Assembly (NCBI GenBank): GCA_036380875.1
Contig: DASVDX010000086.1
Coordinates: 1 to 64,000, forward strand
Length of the DNA: 64,000 nt
From: ZC4RG17 sp036380875
GTDB lineage: Bacteria; Actinomycetota; Acidimicrobiia; Spongiisociales; ZC4RG35
Reading direction: 5' to 3'
Shown: positions 53,187-61,821 of the stretch, in pieces
How positions within the stretch are numbered: the first letter of the stretch is position 1
Layout of the letters: each line of letters begins with the position of its first letter
The notes under the pieces: generated by a model
Seen by the model: only the letters and a program-made list of their open reading frames with translations
Told to the model about the DNA's origin: nothing
Database searches by the model: none
Position numbers and translations under genes: made by a program

Positions 53187-54370
53187 TGCTCACCCAACGC
53201 GGCTGGGGAACGGCGGGCGCAGGCACCGCACTCGCCCTGCTCTGGTTTCTTTTCGGCGAACCGGAACTCGGCGTGGCGGCACTTCTCCTCCTCACCGCGG
53301 TCGTCGCGGCTCTCGTGTGGATCCGACGCGGGCAGCCCCACGTCGAGATCCGCCGACATACCTCCCCTACCGCCGTCCACGACGGCGACCACGCCTCGGT
53401 CACTCTCCACATCACCAACGAGGGAGTACCGCTGCGACAGCTCACCGTCACCGACGAGGTCGCCGGGCTGGGGACGGCAGAGTTCGCCACCGCCAGCCTT
53501 CCCCGCAACGCCACGTACAGGGCGACGTACCGGGTGCTGTGTCGGCCCCGGGGCGTCTACCCGATCGGGCCGACCGGCCTGACCGTCTCGGACCCGCTCG
53601 GTCTGGCGTTTCTGTCGACCAAGGCCGGGCGCGTCGACACCCTGGTCGTCTACCCGGCGGTGGAGGATTTGACCGAGCTCCCGGAGGTTCTGGGACGCAA
53701 CATGGCGATCCGGGCCCACCGTCCCGAGCACAGCCAGCGCGGCGGTGAGGACTTCTACACGCTCCGCGAGTACCAGCAAGGAGACGACCTCCGCCGGATC
53801 CACTGGCCGTCGTCGGCCCGCCACGACCGGTTGATGATCCGCCAGCTCGAGATCCCCTGGCAGGCCCGCTCGCTCGTGATCCTCGACGTGCGCGCCGAGG
53901 CGTACTCCAACCCGTCTGCCTTCGAGGCAGCCGTGTCGGGAGCGGCGTCGGTGATCCACCATCTCATGAACAACGCCTTCGACACGCAGGTGTGGATGGG
54001 CGGGCCGACCGTGACCGTGAGCACCGGATCCGGCTACGCCGTGGCCATGGAGCGCCTCGCCCAGGTGAAGACCCAGGAGGGTCTCGAGTTGGCGGCGGCG
54101 GCGTCACGCCTCCGCTACCAGGGCGGCGGCGGAATGCTGGTGATGGCCACCGGCTCCCCCGACGCCTCGCTCCTGGGCCTCGCCCGGGTGCTGGCCCCCG
54201 AGTACCCGACGGCGGCGATCCTGGTGGCAGACAACGGGGCGGCATCCTCGGTCACCGACTTCCAGCGGGCCGGGATCCTGACCGTGACCCTCGACAGCGC
54301 CGGAGGCTGGGCGCCGTCTTGGAACCGAGCAATGAGGACGACATGGCACGCCGTCTCGGCTGGTTCGTAG
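53186..54370 (+). CDS. DUF58 membrane protein
   Basis: A 394-residue protein with two N-terminal membrane helices (GTAGAGTALALLWFLF and GVAALLLLTAVVAALVW). A beta-rich domain (VEIRRHTSPTAVHDGDHASV) follows, then the DUF58 core GGEDFYTLREYQQGDDLRRI and HWPSSARHDRLMIRQLE, and a VWA-like end. DUF58 proteins pair with MoxR ATPases. Its ATG shares one base with the moxR stop (TGATG). Confidence 0.93.
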   Translation: MLTQRGWGTAGAGTALALLWFLFGEPELGVAALLLLTAVVAALVWIRRGQPHVEIRRHTSPTAVHDGDHASVTLHITNEGVPLRQLTVTDEVAGLGTAEFATASLPRNATYRATYRVLCRPRGVYPIGPTGLTVSDPLGLAFLSTKAGRVDTLVVYPAVEDLTELPEVLGRNMAIRAHRPEHSQRGGEDFYTLREYQQGDDLRRIHWPSSARHDRLMIRQLEIPWQARSLVILDVRAEAYSNPSAFEAAVSGAASVIHHLMNNAFDTQVWMGGPTVTVSTGSGYAVAMERLAQVKTQEGLELAAAASRLRYQGGGGMLVMATGSPDASLLGLARVLAPEYPTAAILVADNGAASSVTDFQRAGILTVTLDSAGGWAPSWNRAMRTTWHAVSAGS

Positions 54371-56622
54371 GCGTCGGAGCGATCCTCCTCGTCCTCGCCC
54401 GGCTCACACAGGTGCTCGAGCCGGCCGTGGACACGCCCGACTGGAGGCTCATCGTCCCCGCCGCCGCCCTCGGCGGAGTCCTCGTCACCTGGGCCACGGC
54501 CCGTCTCAGCCCCGACCGCCAGGTGGTCATCCACGTCGTCGCCCTGTTGGTGCTGGTGCTGCGGATCACGGTGTCGGATACGCTTCGCTTCGGGATCCTC
54601 CCCACGGCTGACACGATGCCGGCGCTGGCGGAGCGGATGGCCTACGCCCTCGACATCATCCGCTACGGCGCCCCTCCGGTGCTGGCGGTCGTCGGGCTGG
54701 TGGCCTTGTCTGCGGTTGCGCTCTGGGTGATCGGAGCGGTGTGGGCGTGGTCGGTGACCTCGGGCCGAACCTGGGCGGGGATCGTGGCGCCTCTCGGCTT
54801 CTATCTCTACCTCGCGGTCGTCGACCGCGACCCATCCACCTTGGTGTGGCACATCGCCTTCGCCGTGGTGGCCGCGCTCGGTCTCGTGGCCACGTCCAAC
54901 GCCGTGCCGTCGGGTGCGGGCCACCTCCGCTCGCCCGACGAGAGTGCACTTCCCCGCTGGGAGCCGGCACCGGCCGGCCGCATCGCCTCGGTGACGGCTG
55001 TGATCGGTGTCGCCGGCGTCCTCGTCTTCGGCGGTTTCGTGCCCGAAGGGGGCGCCATCAACTGGAGGGCTCCGGGAGGGGAAGGGTTCGGCGCCGGCAG
55101 CGGCTTCGCCTCCAGCCGCTTCGTGAGCCTGCGCCAGAGCATCCTGTCGCTCTCCGATGAGCCGGTTTTCGTGGCCACGGTGGAGCCCGACCGCCCCGAG
55201 GGAACCGCCGGCTATTGGCGGCTGCTGACACTCGACCAGTACACCGGCCAGGAGTGGATCGCCCGCGGGCAGGCGTTCTCCGAGCCGGGGAGCGGCGACG
55301 TCGAGGTCCCTGCCGACCAGACGCAGACGATCACCCAGACGATCCGCATCGAGTCGCTGCGCGACGACCGCCTGCCATCCGTCTACCTGCCCCAGCGAGT
55401 GGAGTCGGCGGATCCGGTCATCCGATCCGGCACCGCATTGGCCGCCGACGGCAGCCTCCGCCTCAACGCCCTCACGTTCCAGGGTCTCGCCTATCGAGTC
55501 GAGTCCACCGTCCCGGTTCTCGACCTCGACACCCTGGCCAGCGAAGACGGCCAACTCACTCCCCTGTTCGCCGAAGCCGTCGAGGAAGGACTCCTCGACA
55601 TCGAGCCCACCGACCCCGACGTCCCGACCCGGCCGGCCGAGATCGACTCGTACCTGTCGCTGCCGGCGATCGACCCGGCCATCACCCGGTTGGCAGCAGA
55701 GGTCACCGCCGGGGCGTCGTCGCCTTTCGAGCGAGCCTTGATGCTCGAGGACTTCCTCCGGACGTTCGAGTACAGCACCGACGTCTCCACGGGACATTCC
55801 GCCCTCGACCTGGCCGCCTGGTTGACGGACCCGGAGAGCCCCAACTACCGCACCGGCTACTGCGAGCAGTTCGCGGCAGCGATGGCGGTGATGGGACGCG
55901 TGGTGTCCTTGCCCACGCGGGTGGTGATCGGGTTCACCGGCGGCGAGGTCATCGAGACGGCCGACGGGCCGCTCATCGTGGTTCGGGAGCGAAACGCCCA
56001 CGCCTGGGTAGAGGTCTGGTTGGACGGCCACGGCTGGGTCGGGTTCGACCCCACCCCCCGATCCGACGGGGCCACGACGCCGCTGGCTCGGACCCTGGGA
56101 CTAACGAACGTCGACCAACTCACCGAGCGGATCGAGTTCGGGGAGGAGGGCTTGAGCGGGAATATCCCGGACTTCGTCGACGATCCGGGAATGGTGGGTG
56201 TGGACATCCGGGAAGGAGGCCTGGGAGGCGCAGGGGGCGGGCCGCCGCCGCTGATCCTGATCGCGGTGACGGTGGTACTCGCCGCCGCTGCGACGCTGCC
56301 GGCGCTCAAGGCGTGGCGCACCGGGCGGCGCATGCGTCGTGCCCGCCACGGGGACATCACCGCGGTGTGGGAGGAAATCGTCGACCGCCTCACCGACTTG
56401 GGCCACGCGCCGGCCCCCAATCAGACGCCGATCGAGTACGCCGAAGCGATGGCGCCGGAGCTAGTCCCGCTGGCATGGGCCTATTCGGCGGCGTTGTACG
56501 GAGGACGCCAGCCCGCCGACGTCGACGCCCACCTCCATGCGGCCGGGCAGTGGCTGGACGAGGCGTTCGAACGGTCGGAGCGGACGCGCGCAGTCTTTTC
56601 GCTCAGGTCACTGCGTAGATAG
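54343..56622 (+). CDS. TgpA-type membrane transglutaminase-like protein
   Basis: A 759-residue protein. About six membrane helices come first (residues 1-230), then an extracytoplasmic region, then a transglutaminase-like domain with the Cys-His-Asp triad in TGYCEQFAAAMAVM, RNAHAWVEVW and GWVGFDPTP. One further membrane helix (LILIAVTVVLAAAATLPAL) and a DUF4129-like cytosolic tail (NQTPIEYAEAMAPE) end it. TgpA-type proteins may crosslink or hydrolyse exported peptides; the substrate is unknown. The ATG overlaps DUF58 by 28 bases. Third gene of a trio conserved in Actinobacteria. Confidence 0.92.
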   Translation: MARRLGWFVGVGAILLVLARLTQVLEPAVDTPDWRLIVPAAALGGVLVTWATARLSPDRQVVIHVVALLVLVLRITVSDTLRFGILPTADTMPALAERMAYALDIIRYGAPPVLAVVGLVALSAVALWVIGAVWAWSVTSGRTWAGIVAPLGFYLYLAVVDRDPSTLVWHIAFAVVAALGLVATSNAVPSGAGHLRSPDESALPRWEPAPAGRIASVTAVIGVAGVLVFGGFVPEGGAINWRAPGGEGFGAGSGFASSRFVSLRQSILSLSDEPVFVATVEPDRPEGTAGYWRLLTLDQYTGQEWIARGQAFSEPGSGDVEVPADQTQTITQTIRIESLRDDRLPSVYLPQRVESADPVIRSGTALAADGSLRLNALTFQGLAYRVESTVPVLDLDTLASEDGQLTPLFAEAVEEGLLDIEPTDPDVPTRPAEIDSYLSLPAIDPAITRLAAEVTAGASSPFERALMLEDFLRTFEYSTDVSTGHSALDLAAWLTDPESPNYRTGYCEQFAAAMAVMGRVVSLPTRVVIGFTGGEVIETADGPLIVVRERNAHAWVEVWLDGHGWVGFDPTPRSDGATTPLARTLGLTNVDQLTERIEFGEEGLSGNIPDFVDDPGMVGVDIREGGLGGAGGGPPPLILIAVTVVLAAAATLPALKAWRTGRRMRRARHGDITAVWEEIVDRLTDLGHAPAPNQTPIEYAEAMAPELVPLAWAYSAALYGGRQPADVDAHLHAAGQWLDEAFERSERTRAVFSLRSLRR

Positions 56623-56623
56623 T

Positions 56624-56644
56624 CGGCAGACGGCAGACGGCAGA
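56624..56644. repeat. Tandem heptamer (CGGCAGA)x3
   Basis: Three exact copies of CGGCAGA start just after the tgpA stop. Two further TCAGACG units occur at about 56690-56720, so this convergent gap is rich in short repeats. Confidence 0.65.
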
Positions 56645-56736
56645 CGAGGCGACAGCCGACGCGAACCGCGCCAAGTCGAGGCGCTCAGACGGGCGCGACC
56701 CGATCAGACGCGAGTACGCCGACGCGCGGGGGGTAC

Positions 56737-56770
56737 GGGGGGTCGCCCCCCCGCCCGAGCGAAGCTCGGG
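56737..56770. terminator. Two strong hairpins between convergent tgpA and merR
   Basis: GGGGGG/CCCCCC with a TCG loop (56737-56751) and CCCGAGC/GCTCGGG with a GAA loop (56754-56770) lie in tandem, 8 bases from the merR stop. Neither has a T tail. Their place between convergent genes suggests bidirectional termination. Confidence 0.45.
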
Positions 56771-56777
56771 AGAATCG

Positions 56778-57269
56778 TCACTGCGCTTCTTCGCGGACGT
56801 CGTCTTCGACGCGGCGCAGCACCTCGAGGAACTGTTCCCGGTCGAGCTCGAAGCGGGTGACGTCCTCTTCCACGTCACGGGCGATCTCGTCGATGGCGAC
56901 GAAGAACGCCAACTGACCGTTGCGGAGGGCGTCGAGCAGTTCGCCGTCGCTGCTGGCCACACTGAAGATCGACTTGCCGTCGGTGACCAGCTTGACCGAG
57001 GCCAAGTGGTCGTCGAAGGGGGCGTGGCGACGGAGATACTCCCAGGCCCGTCGCACCCTCTGCAGTGACATTCCGTTGTCGAGAAGCCCCTTTACCACCC
57101 GGAGAGCGACCAGGTCCCGAAAGGAATAGAGGCGCCGCACCCCAGGTCGTCCCCCGCTGCTCTGGATCGAAGGCTTCACCAACCCGACCCGGTCCCAGTA
57201 CCTCAACTGATGTGGCGTACAGCCCGTCAACCTGGATGCCTGGTCGGCAGTGAATGCCTGTTCCGACAA
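56778..57269 (-). CDS. MerR-family transcriptional regulator
   Basis: A 163-residue regulator. The N-terminal winged helix reads FTADQASRLTGCTPHQLRYW then DRVGLVKPS and RLYSFRDLVALRVVKGLLDNGMS (in parts RLYSFRDLVALRVV). The C-terminal half is a long acidic coiled coil, with no clustered cysteines for metal sensing. Inducer unknown; the helical C-terminus is more like the developmental MerR proteins of Actinobacteria. I start at the TTG at 57269, which has GGGAG five bases before it; a TTG four codons earlier is possible. Confidence 0.88.
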   Translation of the reverse strand: MSEQAFTADQASRLTGCTPHQLRYWDRVGLVKPSIQSSGGRPGVRRLYSFRDLVALRVVKGLLDNGMSLQRVRRAWEYLRRHAPFDDHLASVKLVTDGKSIFSVASSDGELLDALRNGQLAFFVAIDEIARDVEEDVTRFELDREQFLEVLRRVEDDVREEAQ

Positions 57270-57376
57270 TGCTTCTCCCAACGTCTCTCAGCGCCGGAGA
57301 GGAAACCGGCGAAACTTCCTCACACTTGCTTCCGCCACGAGACGACGGAAGGATCGGTCACTCTAGCCGACCGAAT

Positions 57377-57712
57377 TCAGCGGCGTCCGAACGGCCTCCG
57401 GGGCCAGATCGAACGGTCCTCCGAACCCGAATCGGGATCGCCGAGTGACCAACCGCGCCGATGGATTTCGTGGGCGAGCGCGGTCGCCGAGACCACCATG
57501 AGAGTGAATCCGGCCAAGGCGACGAGGGTCTGGCTGGTGAAGAACGCCACCACGATGGCGAGTCCACCGATGAGCCCCACCAACGGGAGCCGAATGCCGA
57601 TGCCGCGCGAGCGGTCGATGTTCTTGACAGCCTGCACGAGGTCGGGATCGTCCTCGTAGAACTGCCTTTCGATCTCCGCCAGAATCCGTTGCTCTCGATC
57701 GTCGAGCGGCAT
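57377..57712 (-). CDS. DUF3040 family membrane protein
   Basis: A 111-residue protein with the DUF3040 opening MPLDDREQRILAEIERQFYE and DDPDLVQAVKNI, then two membrane helices (LPLVGLIGGLAIVVAFFTSQ and LVALAGFTLMVVSATALA) and a basic tail. DUF3040 is an actinobacterial family of unknown function, often near division genes. A TATACT box (57762-57767, minus strand) is a good -10 candidate. Confidence 0.92.
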   Translation of the reverse strand: MPLDDREQRILAEIERQFYEDDPDLVQAVKNIDRSRGIGIRLPLVGLIGGLAIVVAFFTSQTLVALAGFTLMVVSATALAHEIHRRGWSLGDPDSGSEDRSIWPRRPFGRR

Positions 57713-57761
57713 CCTCTTCGTCCTCGCGATGGGGGTTCCCTGCGACCCCGTCTTGGCGCCC

Positions 57762-57767
57762 AGTATA
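57762..57767 (-). promoter_or_regulatory. -10 box candidate for the DUF3040 gene
   Basis: TATACT on the minus strand, one base off TATAAT, about 50 bases upstream of the ATG. No convincing -35 element. Confidence 0.4.
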
Positions 57768-57863
57768 CGAAGGCCGGAAGCAATGCGACATGGCCGCTGC
57801 GAACGATTTTGCGCCTTTCCCCGGCTTCCAGCTTGAAGGCCCGAATCACTACCCTCGCGGGCG

Positions 57864-58466
57864 ATGGCGGCCCGCATCCACCTCGTCCGTCACGGCGAGG
57901 TCCACAACCCCGACCACCTCGTGTATGCGTCTCTGCCCGGGTTCAGGTTGTCTCCCCGGGGCGAGGCCCAAGCACGCGCCGTGGCGCGTTATCTCGGCCG
58001 ACAGCCGATCGTCGGCGTGTGGTCGTCGCCGCTCGAACGGGCGCTGCTCACCGCCGAGCCGCTCGCCCAACGGGTAGGGCTTCCCGTGAAGACCGATGAC
58101 GCCCTGACTGAATGGCAGCTAATGGCCCGCTGGGCCGGCATCAGCTGGGAGGACATACCCAAGAAGTTCCCCGGCGAACTCGAGGCCTTCCTCGATGATC
58201 CGACCCGGCTTGACTTCTCCCCCGAGTCTTTGGACGACCTCGCGCGTCGCATCGCCGGCACGGTCCAGCGGCTCCACGAGTCGCACCCTCACGGCGACAT
58301 AGTGGTCGTGTCCCACTCGGCCCCGATCCGGGCCGGTGTTCTCCGTCTCACGGGATCGTCTCTGAGCGACTTCTGGGCAGACGAGCCCGGTCACGGCGCC
58401 GTGACGACACTCCGACCGGGAGCACCATGGGAGATCGAGACAGTCTGGGTTCCGGAGACGGAATGA
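57864..58466 (+). CDS. Histidine phosphatase family protein
   Basis: A 200-residue phosphoglycerate-mutase-like phosphatase. The catalytic histidine motif is IHLVRHGEVHNPDH, with SSPLERALLTAEPLA and the second histidine in IVVVSHSAPIRAG. Substrate unknown; related actinobacterial proteins are annotated as broad-specificity or MSMEG_4193-like phosphatases. A TACCCT box ends eight bases before the ATG, so a leaderless or very short-leader mRNA is possible. Coupled to the next membrane gene by ATGA. Confidence 0.9.
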   Translation: MAARIHLVRHGEVHNPDHLVYASLPGFRLSPRGEAQARAVARYLGRQPIVGVWSSPLERALLTAEPLAQRVGLPVKTDDALTEWQLMARWAGISWEDIPKKFPGELEAFLDDPTRLDFSPESLDDLARRIAGTVQRLHESHPHGDIVVVSHSAPIRAGVLRLTGSSLSDFWADEPGHGAVTTLRPGAPWEIETVWVPETE

Positions 58467-59203
58467 GGCGCCTCACGTTCGTTTCCCTGGCGCTGATCGT
58501 CTCCACCGCGGCGTGGACGATCCAGTTGGCTGTCGGTGCCGAGGGCTATTCGGGCGCCTCGGTGGTGCTGATGGCGCTCTCGATGTGGGTGTCCACGGTG
58601 GTGTCCCTCACCGGCATGCTCGTCGCCCGCGCCCGCTGGGCCCGCCGGTTGGGTGTGGCGGTGACGGCGGCCCACGGTGCGCTAGCGGTCGTCACCAGCC
58701 CCGGGATCGTGTGGGGCGTCGCCCTGGCGGCGAGCGCGGTCACTGCGGTGAGTGTCGCCGGCCCGTGGCTCGACGGAATCGTCAGGGGAAGACCTTCGGC
58801 GTCCGGGCCACCCGAAAGAGTCGTGCTGATCGCCTTGTTGCTGTTGGGAACGCCATTCGGTCTCGGCGTCATCGGAGCGGCGGACACACCCGCGCTCGTC
58901 GTCGGACTGGCGGCGCTGGTGGCGGCGTTCTGGTTCGTTAGGACGATGCCCGCTGCCCTCCTCGTGGTGCGTGTCGTGTGGCCGCTGCTCGCCGTCGGAT
59001 TGTCCTATCCGATGGGCTGGCCAGGGACGACGGTGTCGCTTTTCGCCGGGATCGCCGTCGGGGCCCTCGCCTGGCATCCGAGCGTGCGGAACTCGGTCCA
59101 TCCGCTGGTCGAGCCCGGCTCCCGGGTCCCCATCCCGCCGGAGCTCACCCCGCGTGAGGTGCTCGACGCCGCCGAGATCGATGACAGGGGGCGGCCACTG
59201 TGA
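58463..59203 (+). CDS. Multi-pass membrane protein, unknown
   Basis: A 246-residue protein with about seven hydrophobic helices (FVSLALIVSTAAWTIQLAV, VVLIALLLLGTPFGLGVIGA, ALVVGLAALVAAFWFV among them) and a polar C-terminal tail (PIPPELTPREVLDAAEIDD). No family recognised. ATGA overlap with the phosphatase and GTGA overlap with the next small membrane gene make this a tight three-gene unit. Confidence 0.7.
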   Translation: MRRLTFVSLALIVSTAAWTIQLAVGAEGYSGASVVLMALSMWVSTVVSLTGMLVARARWARRLGVAVTAAHGALAVVTSPGIVWGVALAASAVTAVSVAGPWLDGIVRGRPSASGPPERVVLIALLLLGTPFGLGVIGAADTPALVVGLAALVAAFWFVRTMPAALLVVRVVWPLLAVGLSYPMGWPGTTVSLFAGIAVGALAWHPSVRNSVHPLVEPGSRVPIPPELTPREVLDAAEIDDRGRPL

Positions 59204-59523
59204 AGCGCCGGCCCAACCCCTGGATCGTCGTCCCCTCTCTGGTGGCCGCCGGGATCGCGGCGTGGCTGGGAGGAACGGTGGCTGCCATGTCGTGCCGCTA
59301 CGGCGAACTCGAAGGGACGTTGGTCACCTTGTGCGAAGTGGGCGGCTCGAACCTGGGATGGACAGTGGCAGTGGCCGTCCTCTCTTTCCTGATCGTCGGT
59401 TTCGGCATGGCCGTGGTGCTGGCGCTGGTGTTCCGTTCCATCGCCGAATGGCGCGACCACCAGGAGCGTTCGACCGGGCCGAAGGAGCGGCCCGAACCGT
59501 CAAATGCGGCTGAGGACCAATGA
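59200..59523 (+). CDS. Small membrane protein, unknown
   Basis: A 107-residue protein with two membrane helices (WIVVPSLVAAGIAAWLGGTV and LGWTVAVAVLSFLIVGFGMA), a loop holding two cysteines (MSCRYGELEG, TLCEVGG) that may pair outside the membrane, and a charged tail. Last gene of the phosphatase unit; its 3' end overlaps convergent fabF by 24 bases. The two-helix, two-cysteine loop layout echoes the gene at 20483-20812, without clear sequence similarity. Confidence 0.65.
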   Translation: MKRRPNPWIVVPSLVAAGIAAWLGGTVAAMSCRYGELEGTLVTLCEVGGSNLGWTVAVAVLSFLIVGFGMAVVLALVFRSIAEWRDHQERSTGPKERPEPSNAAEDQ

Positions 59524-60750
59524 GACGTTGTGGCCGCCGAACCCGAACGAGTTCGACACGGCGTGAGTCACCTCGGCTTCTCGAGCCTCGTTGGGTACGT
59601 AGTCGAGGTCGCACTCGGGGTCGGGCGTCGCATAGTTGATCGTCGGGGGCAGCACCCCGTGACGGATGGCCTGGATGCAGGCGATCGCCTCCACCGCTCC
59701 CGCCCCGCCGAGGGTGTGGCCGGTCATCGACTTGGTCGATGAGACGGGCACCCGGCGGGCCGCCTCCCCGAAAGCGATGTGGATGGCAGCGGTTTCGGTG
59801 GCGTCGTTGGCGGGGGTCGACGTTCCGTGGGCGTTGATGTAACCGACCTCGTCGGGTTCGATCCGAGCGTCCTCCATCGCCAGCGTCATCGCCCTCGCCG
59901 CCCCCGTGCCCCCAGGCCGGGGCAGGGTGATGTGGTAGGCGTCGGCGGACATGCCGTAGCCGGTCACTTCGGCCAGGATCTCGGCGCCCCGCGTCTCGGC
60001 GTGCTCCAGCGATTCGAGCACCAACGCACCTCCCCCCTCCCCCATGAGGAAGCCGTCACGGTCCTTGTCGAAGGGCCGTGAGGCGTGCTCGGGATCGTCG
60101 TTGCGGGTGGTCATGGCCCTCGCCTGGGCGAAACCGGCCATCGCGTAGTCGGTGATCCCGGCTTCGGCACCACCGGCCACCATCACGTCGGCCGCTCCCC
60201 GGCGGATCAGCTCGGCGGCATCGCCGATGGCGTTGGCCGACGCCGAACACGCCGTCACGACGCAAGTGACCGGGCCGAGGAGATGGTGCTCGATGGAGGC
60301 GATCCCCGCAGCGATGTTGGGAATGATCTTCGGGATGCCGGTGGGGGTCACCCGGTCAGGGCCGCGTTGACGCAGCAGGTCGATTTCGTCGATGAAGGAC
60401 TGCATGCCTCCGAAGCCGGCGCCGGCGACCACCCCGGCCCGTGCCGCAGCCGGATCGTCCTCCTCGTACGAGATACCTGCCTGGGCGAGTGCCTCGCGGA
60501 CGGCGATCAGGAAGAACTGGGTGTAGCGGTCGAGCCGACGCAGTTCGCGCGTGTCGAAGTGCTGGGTCGGGTCGTAGTCCGACACCTCCGCCGCGATCCG
60601 CGTCTTGTGCTGGGAGGCGTCGAACAGAGTGACCGGCCCGGCCCCGGACCGTCCGGCCACCAGACTCTCCCAGAAAGGACCGACACCGATCCCGATGGGG
60701 GTGATCGCCCCCATCCCGGTGACGACCACCCGCCGCCTGTCGGAGGACAC
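59500..60750 (-). CDS. fabF: 3-oxoacyl-ACP synthase II
   Basis: A 416-residue condensing enzyme for fatty-acid elongation. VVVTGMGAITPIG starts the thiolase fold; the active-site cysteine is in VVTACSASANAIG and the two histidines in NAHGTSTPANDATE and KSMTGHTLGGAG. GFGGHN closes the protein. GTG start two bases after the acpP stop. Last gene of the fab operon. Confidence 0.97.
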   Translation of the reverse strand: MSSDRRRVVVTGMGAITPIGIGVGPFWESLVAGRSGAGPVTLFDASQHKTRIAAEVSDYDPTQHFDTRELRRLDRYTQFFLIAVREALAQAGISYEEDDPAAARAGVVAGAGFGGMQSFIDEIDLLRQRGPDRVTPTGIPKIIPNIAAGIASIEHHLLGPVTCVVTACSASANAIGDAAELIRRGAADVMVAGGAEAGITDYAMAGFAQARAMTTRNDDPEHASRPFDKDRDGFLMGEGGGALVLESLEHAETRGAEILAEVTGYGMSADAYHITLPRPGGTGAARAMTLAMEDARIEPDEVGYINAHGTSTPANDATETAAIHIAFGEAARRVPVSSTKSMTGHTLGGAGAVEAIACIQAIRHGVLPPTINYATPDPECDLDYVPNEAREAEVTHAVSNSFGFGGHNVSLVLSRI

Positions 60751-60752
60751 GG

Positions 60753-60992
60753 TCAGAGCTTGGAGTGGACCAAGTCGACGGCCTGGCCGACCGTGTGGAT
60801 GTTCTCCGCCTCCTCGTCGGGGATCTTCACGCCGAACTCGTCCTCGAGTGCCATGAGCAGCTCAACGACACCGAGCGAGTCGACTTCGAGGTCTTCCTCG
60901 AACGAGGCGTCTTCGGTGATCTTGTCGGCATCGAGGCCGAGTTCGGTGACCAGTACTTCCTTCAGACGCTCCGCAACCTCGGCGCGATCCAT
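60753..60992 (-). CDS. acpP: Acyl carrier protein
   Basis: A 79-residue carrier. The phosphopantetheine serine is in LEVDSLGVVELLMALED; the protein is acidic and helical as expected. I start at MDRAEVAERL, which has an AGGAACAG site before it, and drop 13 upstream codons. Lies between fabG and fabF in the fatty-acid operon. Confidence 0.96.
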   Translation of the reverse strand: MDRAEVAERLKEVLVTELGLDADKITEDASFEEDLEVDSLGVVELLMALEDEFGVKIPDEEAENIHTVGQAVDLVHSKL

Positions 60993-61030
60993 CTCTGTTC
61001 CTTTCTCTCTCGTGGGTGACCCGTCCGACA

Positions 61031-61064
61031 ATCGCCTGATGGGGCCGGAATCGAGTCAGGCAAT
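61031..61064 (-). promoter_or_regulatory. Hairpin in the fabG-acpP gap
   Basis: ATCGCCTGA and TCAGGCAAT pair at 8 of 9 positions around a 16-base loop, a few bases after the fabG stop. It could be an attenuator or RNA-processing site that raises acpP over its neighbours, since ACP is needed in excess. Speculative. Confidence 0.4.
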
Positions 61065-61068
61065 CTAC

Positions 61069-61821
61069 CTAGATGGCGAGTCCTCCGTCGACCATCACCA
61101 CTTGTCCCGTTATGTACGAGGCCTCTTCGGAGGCGAGGAAGCCGGCGAGGGCGGCCACCTCCTCCGGGCGCCCGAAGCGACCCAATGACACCGCCGCCAG
61201 GCTGGCGGCCTTCACCTCTTCGCTCAGGGCGTCGGTCATGTCTGTCTCGATGAAGCCGGGGGCGATCGTGTTCACCGTTATGCCCCGGGAGCCCACCTCC
61301 TTGGCGACTGTCTTGGCGAAGCCGATCAGTCCCGCTTTCGAGGCGGCGTAGTTCGCCTGACCCGGGTTGCCCGCCACTCCCGCCACCGACGCCACGCAGA
61401 TGATCCTGCCCCACTTGGCTCGGAGCATCGAGCGCAGCGCCGCCTTGGTGCACAGGTATGCCGAGCGCAGGTTCGTGGCGATGACGGTGTCGAAGTCCTC
61501 GGTCGACATCCGCAATAGCAGGTTGTCGCGGTTGATGCCGGCGTTGTTCACGAGGATGGCCACTTGGCCGAGACCCTCGGTGACGGCATCGAACATCGCC
61601 GACACCTGGCCTTCGTCCGAGACATCGGCTTGGACGGCCATGGCCTTCCCGCCCATCCGCTCGATCTCGGCTACGACCTCTTCGGCGGCGTCGGCGCGGG
61701 CTGCGTAGTTGACCGCCACCGGGTGCCCTCGACGGGCGAGCTCGAGGCAGATGGACCGTCCGATTCCCCGAGACCCTCCGGTGACGAGGGCTACGCGACT
61801 GCTGGCGTCGGCTTCGCTCAC
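61069..61821 (-). CDS. fabG: 3-oxoacyl-ACP reductase
   Basis: A 250-residue short-chain dehydrogenase. NADP site VALVTGGSRGIGRSIC, LVNNAGINRDNLLLRM, catalytic Ser-Tyr-Lys in VASVAGVAGNPGQANYAASK, and the NTIAPGFIETDMT stretch typical of FabG. GTG start overlapping fabH by four bases. Confidence 0.96.
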   Translation of the reverse strand: MSEADASSRVALVTGGSRGIGRSICLELARRGHPVAVNYAARADAAEEVVAEIERMGGKAMAVQADVSDEGQVSAMFDAVTEGLGQVAILVNNAGINRDNLLLRMSTEDFDTVIATNLRSAYLCTKAALRSMLRAKWGRIICVASVAGVAGNPGQANYAASKAGLIGFAKTVAKEVGSRGITVNTIAPGFIETDMTDALSEEVKAASLAAVSLGRFGRPEEVAALAGFLASEEASYITGQVVMVDGGLAI

